Part shown: positions 1 to 11,591 of the stretch, one piece after another
How the letters are laid out: each line of letters opens with the position of its first letter
Position numbering within the stretch: position 1 is the stretch's first letter
Assembly: GCA_905221605.1 (NCBI GenBank)
Contig: CAJNDS010001680.1
Coordinates: 447,501-485,000 of the forward strand
DNA: 37,500 nt
Direction of reading: 5' to 3'
Source of the DNA: Symbiodinium natans
Lineage: Eukaryota > Sar > Dinophyceae > Suessiales > Symbiodiniaceae
Made by a program: the position numbers and the translations under genes
The notes under the pieces: model-generated
Databases searched by the model: none
Seen by the model: only the letters and a program-made list of their open reading frames with translations
Told to the model about the DNA's origin: nothing

Positions 1-4
1 CATC

Positions 5-3000
5 ATGGATGCCGCTGATGAGGCCAAGGCTGTGGACCCGTTGCTGGAGAAAGCAGAGCGGGATGCCGCAGCAGACCTTGTGAAGGCCACTGTCCATTTC
101 GACCGGAAGGCCTGGCTGGAGGAGCTGAAGCTTCACTGCTTCGCTGGCTCCAAGGTGATCGCCGTCGTGGATTCCTGCACGAGCAAGCTCAAGCATGTGA
201 TAGAGCAGATGACCTTCATGGCCGACACCGTGAAAAACCTCATGCAGCCCGAGAGTGTGAACATCTTAGTGCCAGTTGGAAAGCGGCTCGATCTTTTGAG
301 CAGTGTCTCGCAGAAGGCCGAGATGCTGTTCCCCAAGCAGAAGGTCTTCGTCGTGGCATCCTGTGCCAGCGATTCGTGCTTAAGCTGCAATTGCGCATTG
401 ACGAACAAAACTGGTCATCCTGGACATGACAATCGGACCTACAAGGTTACACGGTTCGGTTGACACGACCTGGGGGTTGATACAGGGTTTAGCAGGGATT
501 AGGGTTTCGGGTTGAGGTCCCTAAGTTATGCGTGCCCGGCTCGGCCTTCCCCCCCACCCCAGCATCCCCAAAAAAAGTACGATCGGTTGAGGCAGTCGCA
601 GAAGCGGGTCCCCAGCTATCTGGTGTACATTCCGGGCACGTCGGCCAAGGAGAACGTGCCAGTGATGATCAAAGCCAACAGCGTGAAGGCCTCGGCGTGG
701 GAAGGGCTTCGCATGGTTTGCAAGAGCCGTACATGCTGCTATCGAGCTGCCCCCGCGAGCAAAGATGAAGCCGACTTGAATGAGGAGATTTGCCCCGAAG
801 ATATGGAGGAGGATATCAATACTGATATGGATGTGCAGGAGTCGGACGGCGAAGCCGTGGAGGCTGTGGAGGAGCCAGCAGCTGCAGATGGCGGCAGTGG
901 CAAGAAGAAGAAGGAGTACACCGTTGCTCTTTGGCCCTTTGCAAAGCCATTGCAGCACTGGCGAGTGGTTTTGGACCAGGTGGCCCACGCTAGCAGTGCC
1001 AAGTACCTGGTGTGCGCCAGTCGTTCCGCCCATCCTGGACTCGTGGCCGCAGCAGCTTGACTTCCCAGCAAGTTGTAGCTCATCCTTATTGCCTCCATGT
1101 CTCAGTCTTATGAATCGTCATCTCTTTGTCAAGGGTTTGCGAAACCCTGAACCCAAAAAAACCTAAACCCTAAACCCTAAGCCCTACACCCCAAACCCTA
1201 AACCCTAAATCCCGAACCCTAAATACTGTTTTCGCTGCGATTGAGGGCCGTCTTTGCGGGCTTGAAGTTTTCAGCTTGGTGGAGTCCGCCTCCACGCACT
1301 CCCAGGGACATGCTGTTGAGCTGCTGCGACAGATGAGCACGCAAAGATTCCTTGCAGAGAGCCACAAGCAGCACGGTGTGAAGCGTGCTGCTGCTCATGG
1401 TGAGCTGTCCTTCATCACAGCCATTGTCCCGGATGGTGAGCTGACGCTTGTGAAAGAGGTGTCCGTGGATGGGGCTGCGTGGCCTTCTGGGCTGAACTCC
1501 TGCCCAGACAATCTGGACCAGAGATGCATCCATCTCCTGCACAAGGAGCTCGGGGAGCATGACTTGGCCCTCGCAGAGACCAAGTTCGGCAAAGGCCTGG
1601 AGACCACCAAAGGGTACAGAGATGGGGACATTATTCTCTATGCCACCGCCCTTTGGTTCGACGACTTGAGCCTCTTGAAAAAGTTCCTCGCCCGACCCGG
1701 GTACAGTGCCCTGCTAGACCGCTTCTTGGCTTCAATCAAGCAGGGTTAGGGTTTAGGGTTTAGGGTTTACGGTTCAGGGTTTAGGGTTCAGGGTTTAGGG
1801 TTTGGGGTTTAGGGTTTAGGGTTTAGGGCGTTTAGGGTGTTTCCTCAATCTCTGGTATCACGGTGCTCACATCCCAACTCCCAGGCCTCATCCGCTTGGA
1901 GAACGTCCCGCTGGACAACAACGCTACTGGAACCTTGTATGGAATTCTTGTTGGAGCGGCGTCCTACTTGCAGCATTACCTGGGCTTGTCGAAACGAGGC
2001 CACCTGGGACTAGTGTTTTAGTGAGTCGCCTGTCCATTCCAAAATCACCCCCCCCCCCCAAAAAAAAAAAAAAAAAAGAAAAGAAAAAAACAGCTTCAAT
2101 GAATGGCCCCGGGCTTGCAGGCCCGACTGTGGAGCTTGTTCCGATGTGTGGCAACGGCGTGTCCCCGACGCTCGTGGCAGTTCGAGTTCGGACCCGGAAT
2201 CACATGGGAATCTCGTCTCGCACGCTCCTATGCTGCAACTACGGGATGGATTATGACTTCGGCGAGCAGCAGCAAACGGATGAAGAGTTTGAGGCAGCCA
2301 AACGCTTCAAGGGGCGACTGGATCAGCTCTTCCAGAACCAGCGTGAGGGTGCCAAGAAAGAGGACGACAAGAGGCCAGACGAGGCGGAGCCCACGAAGGA
2401 GCCGGGTTCGGAGCCTGGACCCTCTCCGCGCCAGGGCCTGGCCATGATCTCTTTGACATCCTTGGACACCTGCGAATTTGGCATTCTTAAGGGTGAGAAC
2501 GGCGTTAAGCTGGTGTTGAAGGCGCTGGAGGACGTGAAGACCAACAAGAAAGTGACGCCCAACACCGTGCTCCTCTTTGTCGGGAATGGCAAGATCAAGA
2601 AGCCTGAGGATGGCGAGAGCGGCCAAATGCAGTACATGTTCCCCAAAACAGACAAGTGCATGGTGCACTTTGCCACGAAGGTCACCGCGAAGAAGGACAA
2701 GCCGGGCGAGTTTCAGGCAGACCTCGAGAAAGCCGAGACATTGTCTGGACTCATCGCCCGTAAAAAGATCAAAGAGGTGATGAACCTTGCGAGCTTCCCG
2801 CCGGGCGCGTCTCCCACGTCCTTGTGCAAGAAGGACACGGTCTTTGATCCCGTGGATGAGAATGCCAGGTTGGTGGTGACCCTTGACTGAGTCCTAAGGG
2901 TTTTAATTGGACTACATGCACTGATAGAGAAAGGTTCGCGGGGTTCGGGTTGGGGCTTCAAAGATTCGTATAGGTAGGGGGTTGAAGCGTCTACTTGAAA

Positions 3001-3166
3001 GTGTCGATTGGGCGATCTGAGGAAGCAGGCCATGAGCATGAGCCAATGCAAAGTGACCTGGGTCTTCAAAGAAGCTGGGGAAGCCAAGCTTACACCGTGC
3101 GGAGTGGCCGTAGTGCTTGCGAAGCAAGTGATTGTTTCGCCCAAGAGCCCATTGGAGCTCTCGTAA
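5..3166 (+). CDS. multi-exon gene, unrecognised protein, possibly 5'-partial
   Basis: Six + strand blocks read as one gene. Block 1 is 5 to about 400 (starts MDAADEAKAVD; the frame is already open at the window edge). Block 2 is 563 to about 1058, after a pyrimidine-rich CCCCAG acceptor; it has an acidic stretch near residue 100 and a GGSGKKKK linker. Block 3 is about 1230-1745, block 4 about 1838-2015 (LDNNATGTLYGILVGAASYL), block 5 about 2094-2885 (LCCNYGMDYDFG, then a K/E/P-rich linker), and block 6 is 3022-3166, ending LAKQVIVSPKSPLELS at TAA. Block 6 has too few codons to be found by ORF length. Introns are TTTAGGG-like, except the one before block 5, which is poly-C then poly-A. The order KFGKGLETTKGYRDGD ... 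PTVELV ... RTLLCCNYGMDYDF faintly recalls a SET domain (start motif and C-terminal GEELxxNYG), but no clear NHS motif is visible. Function is not assigned. That it is a real spliced gene is likely; exact junctions are not certain. Confidence 0.6.
463..562 (+). other. intron 1 of the first gene, telomere-like
   Basis: The stretch holds degenerate TTTAGGG-type sequence (GGGTTTAGCAGGGATTAGGG) and ends in CCCCCCCACCCCAG, a strong pyrimidine tract plus AG. The donor is not certain, so the 5' edge is only where the upstream frame closes. Confidence 0.4.
1749..1850 (+). other. TTTAGGG-filled intron of the first gene
   Basis: A run of about a dozen exact and degenerate TTTAGGG units separates two blocks that read in one protein frame. 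TCAATC occurs at 1732-1737 and again at 1845-1850, in the same reading frame on both sides, so removing one repeat plus the tract would leave an uninterrupted frame. The 6-bp repeat alone is weak evidence. Confidence 0.4.
2048..2093. repeat. poly-C / poly-A block at an intron end
   Basis: Thirteen or so C are followed directly by about 18 A, then GAAAAGAAAAAAACAG. The final CAG is a plausible acceptor for the exon starting at 2094. A similar C-run/A-run junction lies at 11627-11656. Confidence 0.7.
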
Positions 3167-3380
3167 GCCAGTGGCTGAATGAGGGCCTGCGGCACTGTCG
3201 GGACTTTGGGTTTGAGAGCTCGAATATGAAGTACTTATATCTAGATATGCAGTGTCGGCCTGTGATTTCAAGTCCAGCCCGGCGCAAGCACAGCCGCGCC
3301 AGGCATTTTGGGACGCAAGACACATGATCCTCTGATTGCGCAGCGCTTCGGAAGAGAGAGAAACGCTTGCAAACGCAAAG

Positions 3381-4770
3381 CCTCGACACCTTCCTAGACC
3401 CCTGGAACTTGCGAACAGGAATCCGCCATGGAATTGCTGAAGCCTTCAAGGTTTAGGGCCGTTCAGGTTTTAAGCTTCAAGACTTTGCCATTGAGAGCCC
3501 ACTAAGACCCTGAGCCCCGGGGCCTGGAGTTCTTAGAGGTCCTGGGGTTTTGGGTTTCAGGTCTCATTCTCAACACCTTTCCTAGACCACCAGCAAACCC
3601 CCGGAACTTCCGTACAGGAAATGATGCCATGGAATTGCCAGTTTTAGGGTTGCTTAGGGCTTAGGGTTCAAGATTTTGCCCTGCAAAGCCCATGAAGACC
3701 CTCAGGCCTAACCGTAGGTTGGAGTTCCTCGAGTTCGTAGGGTTTTAGGTTTAAGGTGTCATCCTCGACACCTTTCCTAGACCACCAGCCCCAACCCCGG
3801 GAACTTGCGAGCAGGAAATGATGCCATGGAATTTGAAGGTTTAGCGCTGTTTAGGGCTTCGAGTTCAAGACTTTGCCTTGGAGAGGCCATTAAGACCCTA
3901 AACCCTAAAGCCTTCAACCTAGGCTAGAATTGTGAGAGTCCCTATAGTTTAAGCTTAAGGTCTCATCCTCGACACCTTTCCTAGACCACCAGCCCAAAAC
4001 CCTGGAACTTGCGAACAGGAAATGACGCGGCGTCGTCATCGGCAGCATGACAGGCGGAACGGGCCAGGGCCGTTTGGGGCTCAGGCTGCAACACTTTGCC
4101 TTGGAGCCCGCTAAGACCCGAACCCCTAAAACCAAAAACCTAGGGCTAGAGTTTCCAGGGTTCCTGGGGTTTAGGTTTCAGGTCTGCTCCTCGACACATG
4201 ACCGCCGGCCCAAACCGCTGGAACTTGCGAACAGGAAATGATGCCATGGAATTGCCACGTTTAGAGGTGTCAAGGGCTTAGGGTTGACCACCCGCCCAAA
4301 CCCCTGGTTCAAGACTGACCCGAAGCCCTATAGAACTTGAGTTCCTAGACCGCCAAGTTCCTAGAGTTCCTAGGTCTCATCCTCGACACTTTTCCTAGAC
4401 CCCCTGGAACTTGCGAACAGGAAATGATGCCGTGGAATTTGAAGGTTTAGCGCTGTTTAGGGCGTCGAGTTCAAGACTTTGCCTTGGAGAGGCCATTAAG
4501 ACCCTAAACCCTAAAGCCCTCAACCTAGGCCAGAATTGTTAGAGTCCCTATAGTTTAAGCTTAAGGTCTCATCCTCGACACCTTTCCTAGACCACCGGCG
4601 AAAAACCCTGGAACTTGCGAACAGGAAATGATGCGGCGTCCTCATCGGCAGCATGACAGGCGGAACGGGCCAGGGCCGTTTAGGGCAGAGGGTTCAAGAC
4701 TTTGCCTTGGAGCCCACTAAGACCCGAAGCTCTAAAACCTTCAAGGGTTCAAAGTGTCTTGGGTTTTGGG
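3381..4770. repeat. ~195-bp tandem satellite, seven copies
   Basis: The marker CCTCGACA recurs at 3381 (3571 as TCAACA), 3763, 3967, 4189, 4381 and 4573, giving spacings of 190, 192, 204, 222, 192 and 192. Each unit then carries CTAGACC, GGAACTTGCGAACAGGAAATG and CATGGAATT or a GGCGTC variant, a degenerate TTTAGGG segment, and a segment resembling TTCAAGACTTTGCC. Two copies (4030-4075 and 4636-4680) share a CGGCAGCATGACAGGCGGAAC block absent from the others. Open frames here are not conserved between copies, so I do not call genes. Confidence 0.85.
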
Positions 4771-5047
4771 GTTCAAGTTGTTGGCGTGAAAGCTTAGAGC
4801 TTGAGTGGCCCTGGGGCTTTTTAGGGTGCATTCTTGATGGTGTGTTCGGTTTATGTAGTGTGCCGACAATGTCGTGTTGTCAAGGCTGACCGACAAAGAA
4901 GGGGTGGCGCGTAAGCTGAAATGTGGCAGTGCTTGGTGACATCATAGGCGGGCTTGCGACAGTCCTGAACCCAACCATACATCTATTTTCCAGAGAGCAG
5001 ATGACTAATGAACTAACACTGTGTTGAAGGGGCCGCGTTTCTGCGAC

Positions 5048-8000
5048 ATGGGTGGAGAGTCAGAGTGCGGCAGCCCCTGTGGCCTGGTGTGGTATGAGAG
5101 TGACGACGAGGTCATGGTAATTGGGGCGGAGCCTTCTGAACCAGAGGGCATTGAACCAGAGGGCGTTACATTCCAAATGCCCCCTGAGCAGATGGACATG
5201 GAGACTCCATCTGGTGGTGTGGCGTTCGAGGACGGCCATGAGAATGTCAGCTTGCAGTCCAATTCCTGGGTCCCGGGAATGAACTGTGGCTCGATCATAA
5301 GTCCCTTGACCCCTGCTCTCCATCAGGCACAGGTGCTGATAGTCAATACAGTTGCAAACGTCAAGAAACTTCCGAAGCAGCTCACGAAGGATGTCCTCCA
5401 CCAGGTCAGTGACATCAGGTGCAGCACTGGCAAGTCATATGCTGAAGTGCTAGCAGCATCCTTGTTGGGGCTCTCGCGCCAAACTGTTTCCAGGTGCTGG
5501 AGGCATGTGGAAAGCAATGCTTGGTCGCCGATTGATCGTGAAGCATTGCACCCAGACCCAAAACCGCAGTCACAGCAAAGCACGCCATCGCCTGAACTGG
5601 AGAAGGATAGCGAGGAAACCCGATGGAAGAAGAGTGCAGCGGTTTGCGTCCGCGCTGCCATTGCTTGTGCTGTCGAAGGGAAGTCCAAATCATGTTACGA
5701 GAGGGATATAGCACGGCTGCGGCTTTGTGGCGTGGATGTGGATGGGGCACACTGCCACGGGCGCAATTTCTGCGCAGAGACAGAGTACCTGGCAGGACAG
5801 GTTCTGCACATGATGAACGCAAACGACTGGTCCTCCGTTCTTGGAGGGCTGGGCGTGGAATCCGATTTTGCGCTGATGGCCGACCCTGTCTCCTTGGGAA
5901 AATGCACCGCGTTTCCCCGCAACGAGACAATGCTAATTGCCAATTTGACCATCGTCAGTGCCGAGGATGGCTCACTTTTAACCCCGATGCTGGACTACCG
6001 AACGCTGGCAGTTGGAAGCCACAGCGGCCCTGAGATCACACGGCTCCTGCTGGAGATGCTGTCGCAACACCCTAGCATGATGGACTTGCCCACGTTGAGG
6101 GCTCGATTAGCCATGATAGATGGCGACGGACAATTAGTGAGAGGAGGGCAGCAGGCCCGCCACTCCAGCAGCGGAGCCGCAGAGCTGCTGTGGCAGCAGG
6201 TGCATCCAGAGGCCGAGGCGAACTCGTTGGTTGTGTGCACGCGCTGGGATGATTTTCACAGGCAGTGTGTGGGGAGAGCTTAACGTCTGCAGCAATGTAA
6301 CAATGTAGCTTTCATGATCTTCAGTGTCTATTTACAAGGAAAGTAGGCAAGAGTACTTGGAGCAGGATTGACAACGCAATCATGCGGGCAGTGCGTCGGT
6401 CGCCTCCTGCCAGCGAATGCTTCGATGTGGCTGCATCGTGTGATCGCTTGTTCAATGTCGGGGAGGGCAAGGTGATGAAACGCGCAGCCTGCAAGAGCCT
6501 TTTCTGGATGTATTTTTTTGTGCAACATGGACACTCGTGCGCGATCAGTTTAGGATGGCTTAGGGGCTGGGCCTGCAGGCGCTCTGAACTCCGAAGCTCC
6601 AAGCAAAGTTTAGCCTCGGCCCCGAACCCGTCTCCCTCGAAAGAACTTCAAACCGAGTTAGCGAGTTAGGGCAGTCGGGAGATACATTTAAACCCTAGGC
6701 TACCTGGACTGACTCACTTTGTTGAGGAGAGCTGGTGGCACCGGAGCCGGTTTAAGAGGCCCCGGAGGGACCCGGAAGATCGGGCACCTGAGTGGGGCTC
6801 CTGGTGGTTTGATTTTGAACTACCAGATTATTCTTCTGTGTCTTCATGGCAAAGTTGCTTGGAAGAAGGAAGGCAAAGGTAACGTGTCACTCACCAGCCT
6901 TTTCGATGTCGGCAGACGTATTCAAGAACCCTCATTCGTCTTTTTCTTGGTTGGTTTCGATGTGGCGCTGCTGAAGATTGTCCGTCCCTTCGCGCTTGTT
7001 GTCCAGAAAGCAGAAGAAGCGTCGGTGATAGAACGAGCCAGGCGCAACATGGAAACTTCCCTACGGACAATCCATGCATCCTTCGAAAAGGTGAAAGCCA
7101 TGCTTGGTGCAGTGGCCTGCTGTAGACAGCATTGTGCCCCCAAAGAGCTGGCGCGCTTGATGTGTGCATGTCGGTACACATCATGGGGGAAACCGGTCAG
7201 ATCTTTCATCTTGCATGCCAGTAAGCTGCTGTACAAGATTCCTCCGGAGTTTCAAGGGTGCAAATTGCAGTTCACTGCAAAGTCTAGCCCTGGGATCATG
7301 AGCTTGGGAAGTCATTGCCAGTGCCTGTCCGAAGAAGAGCATTGTCGCAAGGGCAGGCGGCGAGCCGTGCCGGACTGCAGAACAGTCAAGACCAAAATCT
7401 ATGTTTTTCGACGGGGCCGTCGTGTGCAGAAGCAAGTACATGTGCCTTTGTGGACCATGCTTGACATCGACTCAAATGCCAACTTCTTCTGCCCAAGGCA
7501 GCAGAAAAGAGACTGCGGACAGAGGCCGGTGCTTGGTATGGACTACAAAAACATGTTTCGAGCGCGGCTGCTGCGAGACGATTGCCTTTGGAGCCGATGT
7601 CAAGTGCCACAAGGGGTCTTCCAAGTCCATGTTGCATGTGTACAGGCCATTGATGCACTACTGGACTTCTTGAAGTACGTTAAGGATGAGGTAAGCGACA
7701 TCTTCGCAGATGTTGGGATGAATACGCACATGCTTTCCTTGCTGCACGCCGGCGAGATGGCGTTTGATTGGACCAGCTTGTTGGCTCAACCGCCAACGCG
7801 AGCATGTGTCACATCTTTTGGCAAACTCCTCAAGTTGTTCCGGCCTTACTTAGACAAGGCACGATGGCCTCTCGGCGATGCCTTTCAGAAGGTGCCCCAG
7901 ACCTGGTCCCTGCAGACACAGGAGTTCAACCAGCAGTATGAGCTACTGGTGTCGAGAGTGCGCCGCAATCTCAGCTGACCAAGCTGTCAGGTTTAGGTAT

Positions 8001-9230
8001 CCTAAGCCCAAAGCCTGGACCTCAAACCCTAAGCGCAAAGGTCAATGCTACGAGGACAGCTTGGAGACGCGATCGGGCAAGAGCGATGTTCCGCCGAAAA
8101 CATTGCGCAGCGCCAGGAGCTGGACCTCTGTTTCAGGGTACATGGTGTGTCCAGTCAACAGTTTCCCCGGGCTTCGTTGGACTTTGGGCAAGGCACTCGG
8201 TCTGCCCGCCAAGTGCCCAGCGATGGCTTACATTGCATGCAGAGTGTCGCAATTCTTGGGATCTTGGAACGGGCAGCACTTCACGAGAAAGGACAACTCG
8301 AGATTCGAGGTCTGTGTGGAATCAGTGCGTAAGTACACTGGGCCCTCCACAAGCAAGAGAAGGAGGAACATTGATGCAGATTCAGCCTTTCATGCGTATC
8401 GCGTGGCCGTCCTTCAGAACCCACAAGACCTGAAGGGCAAGCTGGTCATTCTTGAAGAACCTTTGCGCAAGATTGACCCGTCCCGCATAGCAGCATCTCT
8501 GGACACTGACCCTTGGTTCAGCCTTGGAGAGTCGCACTCTCCTCATGCCTGGCACGCGACCAGAGTCCATCATCGTTGGCGACTACTCTCGGCCCCAGAG
8601 GCTGCCGTGGAGAGAGTAGGCTCCATGATGAACAACCTGTGGTCTGATAACCAGCATCCGTCCCCTGGGGCCTTCATGGTCCGGGTGATGTTGCAGCAAG
8701 CCTATGTCTCAGTGACGGGACATACCAGAGACGAGCTTCTTGTTCGTGCGGTTGTCGAGCTCATACAACGGACCCGTGTCAGGCAGAAAAAAAGTGGACG
8801 ACCAAGAGAGCTGAATCAGGTGCAAGCGCTCCATGACCGCATAGAGAATTCCGGCCGTTGGCACAGCAGCCTTTTCGATGGGTGCTCCGCCCAAGAGGTC
8901 TTGTCCCTTATCGAGCCCGAGAGTCTGCTACAATCGCGCAGTACTGTGCGAGAGTTGCGAAAGGCCGCGCTAGCGCGCGGGCTGCCCTCGACTGTGCCTG
9001 AGACTATCGAGCATTCCTGGAGCAAGGCCATGGCCTCGGGAGTTGTGGAATCTTTGCCCATGGGTGTGTCAGTTCAGCGAAAGAGTGCGGGCAAAGCAGC
9101 TCCCTCGACAATGCAGGCGCGACTAGATGATTGGTTGGACAGTGAAGAAGGAAAGAAGTGGCAATCCCGGCGCCAACAGATATGGGCTCCCGGAAGCGAG
9201 GCAAAGGTCAGTCAGATTGAGTTTCACTAG
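5048..9230 (+). CDS. hAT-like transposase gene, four exons
   Basis: The first ATG of the open frame is at 5048 (MGGESECGSPCG). Exon 1 (5048-6261) has an acidic N-terminus, a helix-turn-helix-like AASLLGLSRQTVSRCWRHVE, an early acidic motif ALMADPVSLG, then AMIDGDGQLVRGG and CTRWDDFHR. A 77-nt GC-AG intron (6262-6338) splits an AGG codon. Exon 2 is 6339 to about 6500 (KVGKSTWSRIDNAIMRAVRR, then DRLFNVGEGKVMKRA). Exon 3 is about 6719-7975, largely helical and charged. The last exon, about 8090-9230, contains SAPEAAVERVGSMMNNLW, which resembles the hAT C-terminal dimerisation motif (S-A-x-x-E-R-x-x-S), and ends SQIEFH. The spaced D, D and E residues fit an RNase-H-fold transposase by analogy; the residue assignment is inference. 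Many introns in a transposase suggest an old or domesticated copy. Terminal inverted repeats were not found. It could instead be a host protein derived from a transposase. Confidence 0.6.
6262..6338 (+). other. 77-nt GC-AG intron in the transposase-like gene
   Basis: The donor is TTCACAG|GC and the acceptor TTTACAAG|G. The join rebuilds AGG between CAC and AAA, so frame runs from DDFHR into KVGKSTW. Stops in the retained sequence support removal. Confidence 0.6.
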
Positions 9231-9722
9231 CTAGTGAAGATGGCAAGCAACCACTAGCAGCGGGGTGTCTGCTGGTGAAAACGTCGCTTTGCTTGCTGGC
9301 CTGAATTCCCAACCTGCCTGATCTCGCGTGCTAGTGTCAGGCTCGGGCCTGGAGCACAGGATCTCTCCACTGACAGACTGACAGATCCCTATTTCTGGAT
9401 ACTTCTCCCTTCTTACGCAAATCACCCGCCCCTGAACCTGGGTTTAGGGTTTAGGGTTCAGGGTTAAGGGTTTAGGGTTTAGAGTTTAGGGTTTAGGGTT
9501 GAGAGTTTAGGGTTTAGGGTACTGAAAGCCATGATGTTCAATGCGTATTGGCCTTCATTTTCGAGCGCCGTATACGTGCACACAGCCCAAACTCCGTACA
9601 ACCCTAAGCCCTAGAAGCCCTGAAGGCGTCCACTAGCCCGGCTGCAATTTGCCGAACCTCCGCCAAGCGATCACAAATCGATGGTGTAGGGTGTTGGGCT
9701 TAAGATACACTTATAAGGGCTT
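9231..9722. other. intergenic or 3' flank with TTTAGGG tract
   Basis: After the transposase stop there are about 200 nt of ordinary sequence, then a TTTAGGG tract at 9439-9519 and about 200 nt with no clear coding frame. Just before the next gene TTGCAAGCGTCTGTGCAG could be an acceptor or 5' leader. Confidence 0.5.
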
Positions 9723-9739
9723 TTGCAAGCGTCTGTGCA

Positions 9740-11591
9740 GATGGCTGAAGATGGTGTCATGTTCGAGGGCAGCAGCAGCAGCAGCCGTGAGCAGATGGCT
9801 GAAGATGGTGTGATGTTCGAGGGCAGCAGCAGTGAGTCGAGCGACGTTCCCTGCGGGTGCCAATGGGAAAGAGAGTCAGCAGGGTCTTCAATGGACATCG
9901 CAACGTTTGAGGCTGATGCCGATGTTGCCAATCGCATAGAGTCAGCTGGGTCTTTCGCAACGTTTGAGGCTGATGCCGATGTTGCCAATCGCATTGCTGG
10001 TGTTAATCCTGTACCAGATTCCACAAGTTCCCTTGTCACCGCATTTCGCGCGGGAGTCTTCATGGTCGAATTCTTGCAGCAGACCTTTGGTGCTGAGAAG
10101 CTGCGACTGGCCTCCAAATCAGGAGCATGCATGGGTTTTGTCGGTGGAAGATATATGCTAGATAGCTCTCATGTTGCATAGCTGATGCTTCTTTTAGACA
10201 GCCAGAAACTAGCCTCCTTTTCCCACATCATCTCAGGAGAGAAAGCCTTCTGAACCATGCCAACCTGTTCTCCAGCCATTGCTCCGGCATCGGGTCGCCG
10301 GAACAGGCCTGCGACATTTTGCAAGCTGCTTTGACTGCGACACTGGGCTGGCCCAAGCGATGGCAATCTGTGTCGGCTTGCGAGATCAACAAAGCGTGCT
10401 GCGCGATTTTGGAGCAGAAGCTGCCAAGCGATTGTTGCATCAATCGCAACATATTTGATGCCTTTCCGGGCTGGGATTCAAGCCTGGGCCCAAGTCCAAC
10501 AATTTTGGAGAGGTGGACGGCTTTGTGCTCGGCGTGGCGCCCAGACATCAAACTTCCTTGTGCAGCGCACGGCGGTTTGTGCAAACAGAGACGTTCAAAT
10601 TTGAATGTTACAGGTTCCCCATGCCAGCCGTGGAGCAAAGCTGGCCGAAAACAGAAAACAAGTGACGTCCGTTTCAACGTCACTTTGGCTTACTTGTGCT
10701 GGATCTGGTGTACAAAACCAGTGGTGGCTCTGCACGAGAACGTTCTGGGCTTCCACAAAAACATCATCCCGGAGCTCATAGGTTCACTATACAAGGTCAT
10801 CGATTTGCACATCCAGCCCTCCGATGCCGGGTTCGTGCCTGAACTGCTTTCAGAATGTTATGATTTCAGAATGTTATGATTCTAAGGCTGTGTAAAGGTT
10901 TTCAGGTGTTCACGGGTTCAGGGTTCCAGTCGATTTCGAAGTCCAGGTATTCGTCGGCCGCCCACGGCACTTTGCGATAATAGTGCGGAAGGACGTGGAA
11001 ATCACCCGCAATATGTTGACCGTTCTGCAAGAAGCTTCCAAGTACATCAAGGAGAAAGTTGGATTTCCGCGAGTGTCTGCGTGCATGGTTGCGACTGCTG
11101 AAGAGTGTTTGCTGTGTGAGAACAAAGCAAGGCTTAAACGAGGCTTGGGACCGCTAACTGTCGCAAGCTCTGACTGGTCATACCTGCTTACCACCAAGCA
11201 GGTTGGGTACCTCCGCGATTACCATAAGCTTTGGGAAGAGCAAAATGCGAAGAAAGGCGCAGTGTCAAATTTCCCTCCCGACCTCCTGATGAACCTATCG
11301 CAGGACCCCAACGTGCGCCCCGCCATGTTCCAGCACCTGCCCACGATGCGGGCAAGCGGGGGAATTCTCTGGAGCCCTTCAATGAAGAGATGGCTGTTGG
11401 ACAGGGAGTGTGCTCTCGCAATGGGGTGGCCTGTGTTACAGGCCACCGCTTCCGCAGCTGGCGTGCCCATGGACAGCTTCGACTACAAGACATCTCAGCT
11501 GGGCAACTCAATGCATGTCTTTGCAGCAATGCTTGCGCTAGCAGTTGCTCTCGGGTGCACGCGCATGCAGGTGGAGCACCGGCCGGCGTAG
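9740..11591 (+). CDS. cytosine-5 DNA methyltransferase-like gene, three exons
   Basis: Exon 1 (9740 to about 10150) encodes a serine-rich N-terminus with two internal duplications: QMAEDGVMFEGSSS appears twice and ATFEADADVANRI appears twice. Exon 2 (about 10200-10834) has the C5-methyltransferase motifs in order: NLFSSHCSGIGSPEQACDIL (motif I, SAM binding), VSACEINKACCAIL (motif II region), GSPCQPWSKAG (motif IV, catalytic Cys), ALHENVLGF (motif VI, ENV) and QPSDAGF (motif VIII region). Exon 3 (10947-11591) gives VFVGRPRHFAIIV, then LLDRECALAMGWP and QLGNSMHVFAAML (motifs IX-X), stop at 11589. All core motifs are present, so the enzyme may be active. It would transfer methyl from S-adenosylmethionine to C5 of cytosine in DNA. 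In dinoflagellates such enzymes also occur inside retrotransposons; no reverse transcriptase is adjacent here. Confidence 0.75.
10835..10946 (+). other. 112-nt GT-AG intron in the methyltransferase gene
   Basis: Splicing TTC|GTGCCT to AAGTCCAG|GTATTC joins DAGF directly to VFVGRPRHF, the spacing expected between GF and RxRxF in C5 methyltransferases. A 16-bp tandem duplication sits inside (10848-10879). Without splicing the frame hits a stop at 10877-10879. Confidence 0.55.

Noticed and set aside
2995-3327. 110-residue plus frame and 119-160-residue minus frames over 2713-3449
   Set aside because: The better-supported coding frame here is the 48-codon last exon ending at 3166 in a different frame.
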